A program made the translations under genes and the position numbers. Shown in pieces: positions 57,592 to 64,000 of a DNA stretch of 64,000 bases; position 1 is the stretch's first letter; every line of letters begins with the position of its first letter. The notes below the pieces were generated by a model that worked only from the letters and a program-made list of their open reading frames with translations, had not been told where the DNA came from and searched no databases. Source of the DNA: Hydrotaea diabolus. Its lineage: Eukaryota; Arthropoda; Insecta; Diptera; Muscidae. Location: assembly GCA_963513945.1 (NCBI GenBank), contig OY740716.1, forward strand, positions 90,247,232 through 90,311,231. The letters are read 5' to 3'.

Positions 57592-58896
57592 CTTAGTAGG
57601 GACATAAATACTGTTACACACGTTTTATGCTGTAAAATAATAAGTACTGAATGTTTTTGGACCAAATATTTTTTAATACATTTATTGATGTATATATTTT
57701 ATCCAAAAAGAATCTACTTATTCGAAATGTCCGCTTTTTGCCTTTACGCACGCCTTAAGTCGCACTGGCCAACCGTCAATAGCTGCACGAACCTCGTCCA
57801 TTGGAAAATTGACCACAGCTCGAACCAAAGCAGTCTTAAGAGATCCAATGTTGGGGTATCTTTTGTGACAAACATTGTCCTCTAAAACCGTCCACAGTTT
57901 GTAATCCAATGGGTTTAAATCTGGACTGTCTGAGGGCCATTCTGCAGAGGAAATAAACGCTGGCAAATTGTTTCGAAGCCAGGCCTGGGACGTTTTAGCC
58001 TTATGGGCCGGCGCAGCATCCTGCTGGAAAGTCCATGGCTGGTTTTGGAACAGGGAATTGTAAAGATGCATCACAACAGCTTCCAAAACGGTTTTTGGTA
58101 AACTTTGACCGATGTTTTGACTCCTTGTTCGCAGAAATGCAGGTCAGGGACCCCATCGTAAGAGACTCCTTACCAAACAATGACTGAAGCTGGGTGATGA
58201 CCCTTTTCCACCCTAGGGATCAGTTTAGATGCTTCCTTAGATGACCGCGCATACACTCTATCATTTTGCTTGTTAAATTATTTCTGAACGGTAACAATTT
58301 TTTCATCGGTGAACATAATTTTTCTGTGCAAGTTATCAGCGTGCTTTACTAAAAAACGTTTGCATTTTTCAATCCTATTTTTTTAAAGCTGCAGTCAATA
58401 AAAGTCCGGTACGTCGTTTGAAAGCCCCAAGTCCCAAGTCTTTTGGACTCATGGACTTTTGGGTGATATTCATCTCACGGGCAATGATTTTCTTTTTTCA
58501 AAGTGGATTTCTGTGAACTCTTGATTTAACATCTTTCATGACATGCGGTGTTCGAACAGAGCGTGGACGGCCCGTCTGGTGGCGGTCTTTTACATCTACA
58601 GTCTCCTCAAACAGTTATATGCATCGGTAGACGAACATGCGGCTAATCCCTAGTGGCCGGGGCGTTTTGAAAATATCGCTTTTTTCATTTCACACTTGAA
58701 AAGCGCTTTTACAGCGATACGGTTCTCATTATCTGACCACTCCATGATAAAAGTTGAAACAATTTTAAAATCCCGTTACAGACTAACGCTATTGAGGTTA
58801 GCTTTCAAAACCCATATGAAATTAACGTGGTATGTTCAGTTCTACTATTGAAGTGGGTGTGTTCAATGTTGTAACAGTATTTATGTGCCTACTAAG
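57592..58896 (-). mobile_element. Tc1-like element with 27 bp TIRs and TA duplication
   Basis: 1305 bp, full length. Ends CTTAGTAGGGACATAAATAC and CTTAGTAGGCACATAAATAC; 26 of 27 TIR positions match. TA lies on both sides (57590-57591, 58897-58898). It carries a single minus-strand transposase gene, now broken. The clean ends and target site indicate a fairly recent insertion compared with other copies in the window, or good preservation. Confidence 0.92.
57718..58745 (-). pseudogene. Tc1/mariner-superfamily transposase, 5' half frameshifted
   Basis: Start at 58745: MEWSDNENRIAVKALFK, then a damaged HTH region with short frames (GRPRSVRTPHVMKDVK-like stretch near 58570-58530 on the minus strand). 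From 58086 an open frame of 122 codons holds the second catalytic block WTFQQDAAPAHKAK and the third PSDSPDLNPLDYKLW, ending IDGWPVRLKACVKAKSGHFE, the usual C-terminus of this group. Upstream frameshifts disable it; the usual length is about 340 residues. Confidence 0.85.
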
Positions 58897-58904
58897 TATA
58901 TATA

Positions 58905-59504
58905 CATATGTGTTTGTTTGAACACAAGCATACAATTGTTTGGGAACATTCCTGAAAATACGTTAATGTTTGGGTGCAAACAAAAATATTTTTTTTATGA
59001 ATGTTTTAGAAAATTGTTTAAAACATAGTATTGTTTGCTGTGGCCGAAACATATACATTTAAATGATTCTTACATACATACGAGTATTTCTTCCTATATG
59101 TAGCGATTTAATTACTAACATTTTTTACAAAATCATATTTATTTGTTACTTTTTTATTTTTTAAATAAAATTACTGGTTGTAAGGTTCCATCAAAAAATA
59201 GTGTCTAAAAAGGAGTGCATAATTAATGTGTCATTTCGTTTGCAATACCTTAAAATACTAATCGGGGGCTCTATTAAGTATATATATTGGTGATCGCCCT
59301 ACAATTCGAAAATAATGTAGCAAACTTTGTACGTGTATCTGTTAAAAGCACGATTGCGGTTACGTGAATAAAGCAAAAACATTGACATTTACATGATACT
59401 GGCTTATTTTCATTGTCATCAGGAAGGAAAAATACTCGTATTGTCAACATGGTTACACCGTTTTGATTTATCCAAGATAATATTACTTACTACTTACCTG
59501 CGGG
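58905..59504. repeat. Short hairpin-unit array and unrecognised repeat
   Basis: 58905-59060 has units like those at 51300-51745 (CATACAATTGTTTGGGAACATT, AACATAGTATTGTTTGCTGTGGCCGA). 59220-59360 resembles the dispersed repeat at 52040-52150 (CTTAAAATACTAATCGGGGGC, then TATATATTGGTGATC). The rest is unrecognised. Confidence 0.45.
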
Positions 59505-59630
59505 CCGCCTTGGTGTGATGTGAGAGTACACGACTAACATGATAGTAAATGCAGGTTCTACTCCGTGTAACAACTTTTAAACATTTTAGCTGCAGACTTT
59601 ACGAGTAAGAAATTTTTATCTAAGTCATCT
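59505..59630 (+). repeat. tRNA-derived SINE, copy 5
   Basis: GGGCCGCCTTGGTGTGATG head, then a worn B-box region (GGTTCTACTCC at about 59551-59561) and the tail GACTTTACGAGTAAGA shared with copy 2 at 10710. Same strand as copies 2 and 3. Confidence 0.65.
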
Positions 59631-59809
59631 AAAAATGTTTTAGAAAATGCAGTAGCCGCTCGGAGCCGGCGATAAACATCTACAAATAAAAAACTTTGGG
59701 AAAACATGGAATAAATTAGTTTTAGTTAATTCATGAAGGAAGACTGACCAATCAGCCCAGTCAAAAACGACATAAACAAATAACAAAAAAACCACCTATT
59801 TGTGAAAAT

Positions 59810-60240
59810 TAGGGCAATAATTCAGTATTTAACAAACATACAAAAATTAATTCTGCCGACAGCAGCCTGATGTTAACACATACTTTTTTTAAAACATCGA
59901 TTTTGGTTTAATCTTAACAAGTTTATTCGAACTCTATTTTATGCACTGCAACACTTCCACTTATAATCACTAATGTTCTTTTTTTCTAAATGATTTTTGC
60001 CTCCATTACGTCTTATCACTTGAACGACAACTAACAACTAATAAAACTTTTGTGTTAAAAATGTTCAAACTTTTTTAACGAAGAATTAAAGTTATTTCAC
60101 AAACATATGATATTTTAATATGCTAGAATGTTTTCCCAATCATATAATATGTTTGTGTCTACTGTTTATTATGCCGAAATACAAACATTAAATCATGCTC
60201 CAAAATATATATATGTTTGCAAGCCTGCAATATTTTCTAG
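59810..60240 (-). repeat. Hairpin-rich dispersed repeat, copy 4
   Basis: Same order of landmarks as copy 3: CTGCCGACAGCAGCCTGATG, CACTGCAACACTTCCACTTA, TAATCACTAATGTTC, ACGACAACTAACAACTAATAA, ACAAACATATGATATTTTAA, ATGCTAGAATGTTTTCCC. It breaks at 60240, where a LINE fragment begins. Confidence 0.7.
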
Positions 60241-60242
60241 TT

Positions 60243-60585
60243 GGCAGTACAGGGAATACCACAAGAAGGTGTACTCTCCCTACTTCAGGGAATCTTATCA
60301 TCAACACTCTGATTAAATCCATTGAGAAGACAATTTCATGCGTAGATGATGTGACGGTGGCAGCCACAAGCAAAAACTAAAGATGATCTCGGAAGCACTG
60401 GAATCAGCGCTAAAGTTATTATATATTAAAATGGTGTCGGGGATGGAGGATTGATGTAAATCCAGATAAAACAAAATGGAGCTGGTACTACGAGTATTCA
60501 CTATGCGATACAAACTTCCACATTTTGTTAATCCTACCATTGATGGGGTAAAACTTTCGTTATTTAATAGTGCCAAATATTCGGA
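60243..60585 (+). pseudogene. LINE reverse-transcriptase fragment, jockey/R1-like
   Basis: In one frame 60252-60308 reads GIPQEGVLSPLLQGILSSTL, the conserved GxPQGxVLSPLL block. 60343-60366 reads VDDVTVAA, the active-site YADD region with Tyr-Ala altered to (C)V-D-D. 60440-60480 reads WRIDVNPDKTK, the following VNPxKT block. Stops and shifts separate them. Spacing fits a non-LTR RT of the jockey/R1 type. Different from the LINE at 14375. No ends or poly-A found. Confidence 0.75.
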
Positions 60586-61024
60586 CTGGTACTGAATAGC
60601 AAGCTAAACTAGAACCTACACACACCCACAAGAACCACGATTTTATGTTTTTAGCTTTAGAAATCACATATAACAGCTAAACTTGAAGAAATTTTGCAGA
60701 AACATGTTTTGTGGTTGTACATAGACATATGAGTACAAAACAATAATGAAATTTCCTCACAAATTCAAAATCTGGGTCAATTTAGAGCCCATCCGAGGAG
60801 TCCAAAACCCCGTTTTTAATTGGCTTTTCAGCACATCTAGAAGTGCATGGTATAACATAGTCAGCCACGTCCGACTTTAGCTATAGATTAATTTTTAATT
60901 TAATGTGTTCACTATGCACAATGCCAAGCATTAAATTTGTTGCTGGAATTTTGGCCGGAGTTATGTCTAATCTATCATTTTCGAATTATTAAAGATAAAG
61001 CTCCAACAGTACTTGATTGAGTTA
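60586..61024. other. No recognised feature
   Basis: AT-rich, with phrases (AACATGTTTTGTGG, TTTAGCTATAGATTAATT) like the old dispersed repeats at 49400-49700, but no clear alignment. Confidence 0.35.
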
Positions 61025-62030
61025 CCTTCTTAAATCCCACAACATACCGTTAAAGAATAAGGGGAACTTCTCTCATATCATTGGGCTGTAGACAATAGGC
61101 GTGTTCCTTTTAGGTAACTAGCTTAGTTACCTAGTTAGTTAGCAATGTGGCAACATTCAACAACATTTTGAATCAGATGGCAGCATCATCCCAAAAAAGT
61201 TTGTTTACAAACAATAAAAGGCGAAGCAAATTGTGAAAAACCAATTTTGTTACTTCGTATAGTTTCTTGTTTTGTAAACATTTTAATGACAACTTTTATT
61301 TCGTTCAGTACAGCATTAAACATCAATTCCAGCCAAAGACAAGTAAAAACCATAATTATCGCTTAGGAAATGACTCATAAATGGGGGTTTGTCAAGATTT
61401 TTTTAAATTTTCAGCGCAATTTTACAGAACTTAATTGTTGAAGTTTGAGATTTCTTCACATGAAAAGGGCTTAAAAGTATAAATTGTTTAAACACTGAAT
61501 ATTTTATAAGATACTGGGGTAATTTATACAAACGTGCTACAACAACTACTGTGACCTTCTTGAGTACATTATTTTCTCTTTCATCTCTTCGCAACTCAAT
61601 ACAATTTATGAAAATAGTTTCATTGCGCTTTTTCTATTTTTTTTCTTTCTGTATCAATAAAAAAAACATATGTTTTTGATTTTGTTAACCAAGCCGAGTT
61701 TGTCATAATATTTTTTCGTTAACAAAATAAGTCAGGTAACTCTAACTCGTTTCGTTACCGAGTAGCAGCCAACTCGCTTTTCTCTAGAATCGTACTTCCA
61801 TACAAATTCTTGTTAAGTAACCTAAAAAGAACACGGCTAATATAATTTTTATACTCACGAACCGGGACCAGCCATCTTTTTTGTAGAAAAGTTTTTACAT
61901 GGCGTAGAGATAAATAACCTACTCGTAACGTCGCCGTCATTTACTAGGTGAAACCCCGCCGATAAAAAATTGTTAGATGCTCTTACCCGAAGTTGAATCC
62001 AGGTTCAGCATAGTCGTGCGCACTACCATC
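61025..62030 (-). repeat. tRNA-derived SINE, copy 6, split by a MITE
   Basis: The 3' part (minus sense) is 61025-61097 and contains GAATAAGGGGAACTTCTCTC, matching copies 1 and 4. The 5' part is 61838-62030, with the complement of GTGTGATGGTAG (A-box-like) and GGATTCAACTTC (worn B box). The body words CCCCGCCG and GTCGCCGTCATTTAC match copies 1 and 4 around the CGGCGGG block. Interrupted at 61098-61837. Confidence 0.7.
61098..61837. mobile_element. 740 bp MITE with TA duplication, inside a SINE
   Basis: Ends GGCGTGTTCCTTTTAGGT and the complement of GCCGTGTTCTTTTTAGGT, flanked by TA on both sides (61096-61097, 61838-61839). Removing it restores a SINE that aligns with copy 1. Subterminal GTAACTAGCTTAGTTACC and GTAACTCTAACTCG-type words repeat at both ends. 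The TA target suggests Tc1/mariner-type mobilisation. No transposase. Confidence 0.8.
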
Positions 62031-64000
62031 ACACTTGATTGAGTTACAACATTTAAGATAGTTTTGTGATGTTTATTCCATAACAACTTTGTGACTGGTT
62101 TTCGCCATATCTGCAAAGAAATTCATGTTTAGATTCAAATACCGATATGTCCATATTTGCTATTGGTCGCTTCTTTCGGCCGTAAGGGTCGGCTTAATGG
62201 GCCCTCTGGAAATAAATTTACGTTGGATTCGCAGTGAAATTTTCTTAATTTTTATACCGATATGTTCACATATACTCGTACTATTGCACTCTCGTTTTGT
62301 CTACACATGTTGTTTTTGGGTTCCTACGGCCTTTCCTGGTGTAGTTATACCTAACGGTCCCCCTTTTAGCTTTAATGTACTTATCTATTAAAATAAAAAT
62401 TACGTCTATTAGCCATCATCGTGCGGAGAAGTCCTACCTTATTTCGTTTCTAGCTTTCGACAGAAACACGGACGGCATTTCACATAGATCAATAATTGAT
62501 TCCTTGTCCGATTTATATTTCGAGGAGTTGTTATTTCCACTTTGTCCCACGGTGGAGGTCATTATATCGATAAACAAACAAAAAAAGGTATGTGGTAGTA
62601 GGCGATCAAAAAGGATAATGTCTTTGAAGCATCTTATTTATTTCAACAAATAATGGAACACTAGTGTCATTTAAAACACAAGTACATACTCGTACTGGCA
62701 AACCTATTTTTTAAATGTTCACAACACTTTTCTGCACATATTTTTTGACAGAAAACCAGAAACTGACTGTTAATCTGAAAACAGATAATGTGTCTATTAA
62801 TTTAGTATATAATTTAACCACCATTAAGTAACTGCACATCCACTACAATCAGCCTTTTATATAAAGCTGAACAGTCCTACATACAGACACGTATGTACAT
62901 ATGTACAAATGTACTCATATGATGTTTGTACTAAAAGTGACATAACCAGCTTTAGTCATTTTGACCATCGACGATTGTCTTCATTCAGCACCAATTGACG
63001 ACACACATTCCTGCGTTGGTCAAGCAGAAATCGTCGGCAACACACACCGAACCCCTTCATTGTACCCATACTTACGCAGTGAATTCCAAAATTCGGAACT
63101 CGTACCCGCGCTGGCACATGTCTGTCCGTTCCTCCGTATAGAACGATCGCAAATATGCCAATGGACTCGAGTATGTATGGCTAGTTTCATATGGGCGACT
63201 TCAGGTGCGTCAATCTCAAAAACAAACGAAGACCTACTCTCTGAAATTAGAGACAAAAAAAAATACAACGAAAGCCAAGACGCTAAGTGTACGAGTAAAA
63301 GATTGCCAACCTTTTTGAGCTTGGCTAAGCGAAAATGGTAGAACCCGTGCTGATCGATTGGAATGGAATGCTGCTGGCTGGTGTAGTACCTGCCCATCAG
63401 CGCCAATGGTTGGCTAAACGTTTATTAAACGACTTTATTGTAGTCTGCCCAACATAAATAATTGCAAGTATTTGCTTTGAAAGCGACGTTCATACGCATG
63501 CACGTACTCGTAAATGTACACTAGAGAGGGTCGTACAAAGTGCGGGTAAGGTTACCAGCACAAAATGAAATGTACGCTTTACGCAATCGTTATTCAAACT
63601 GTAAACGCAGAAAAAATGTAACTATGGTTTATACCCACTATCGGAGTAAACATTTGTATAAAAGATATTTCAAACCCTGGTACGGCCAAATAGTGTAATG
63701 CCTTGAAAAAGGAATTTTAAATGCACAATCAATCTTATATTCTAAGAAAATACATTTAACTCATACGTTTCATGTCTTGGGTTTGAGCCATGTCCGTCGA
63801 TGCAGCTAGTTCGTACGATAATTTTCGAAAGATTTTACCAATCGCTTTTATATTTGCGTGTCGCTTTATTTTTCCAAAACTGGGTCATGCAACATCCCTT
63901 TCGGTACCTCCCACTTAAATGTACAAATTCGCCCATTTTGGGTATTCCCTTAATATCATAAATACTCTTCATACTAACTGACAAAGATTAACAATAGAGT
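62031..64000. other. Unrecognised right end of window
   Basis: Short frames only. At 62453-62587 a plus-strand frame (DRNTDGISHRSIIDSLSDLYFEELLF) is bounded by a possible acceptor (CGTTTCTAG) and a possible donor (AAAG|GTATGT), a weak exon candidate. The overlapping frames at 62961-63341 (+) and 63406-63020 (-) have no domain. At 63605 ACGCAGAAAAAATGTAACTATGG resembles a lone terminus of the minisatellite TIR element. Otherwise no feature. Confidence 0.35.

Overview
This is eukaryotic, AT-rich, gene-poor DNA from a higher fly. The mix of mariner/Tc1 elements, a Helitron, tRNA-derived SINEs, LINE fragments and the recurrent TACTCGTA motif suggests a tephritid fruit fly or a close relative. That placement is inference from style, not from a diagnostic sequence. 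There are no operons, CRISPR arrays, rRNA genes or convincing functional tRNA genes.

One host gene is well supported. It lies on the minus strand: a coding exon (45506-46289, acceptor after 46307, donor GTAAGT at 45505-45500) encodes an N-terminal PTB domain and a Ser/Gly/Asn-rich tail, of the type I associate with the uncharacterised Drosophila protein CG12581. A probable non-coding first exon ends at 48037 with a textbook CAG|GTAAGT donor, leaving a 1.7 kb first intron rich in promoter-like sequence. No further exon of this gene was recognised in the 45 kb to its left, so most of positions 1-45500 may be one repeat-filled intron.

The rest is a layered transposon landscape. 1-10 kb: two Tc1/mariner relatives, a truncated mariner, a near full-length mariner and a SINE. 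10-22 kb: SINEs, a terminal-inverted-repeat (TIR) element with an internal minisatellite that split a SINE, a LINE reverse-transcriptase fragment, a pogo-like MITE, another mariner. 22-32 kb: mostly unrecognised sequence, plus one deletion-derivative Tc1/mariner copy and a small MITE. 32-39 kb: a foldback element, further Tc1/mariner copies and a Helitron (35976-38966) with a helicase pseudogene and a nested Tc1/mariner. 39-45 kb: unrecognised repeats and a mariner. 48-62 kb: dispersed repeats, hairpin-rich arrays, a long-TIR element with CACAGTG ends, a second minisatellite-bearing TIR element, a mariner, a Tc1-like element with 27 bp TIRs, a jockey-like LINE fragment and a SINE split by a 740 bp MITE. 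62-64 kb: nothing firmly recognised.

All transposase, helicase and RT reading frames seen are broken. The most interesting structures are: (1) four Tc1/mariner copies sharing about 140 bp inverted arms that include transposase C-terminal codons, with the transposase N-terminal half missing; (2) the minisatellite-carrying TIR element, whose boundaries are confirmed by the interrupted SINE; (3) the long-TIR element ending in CACAGTG; and (4) several nested insertions that allow relative dating.
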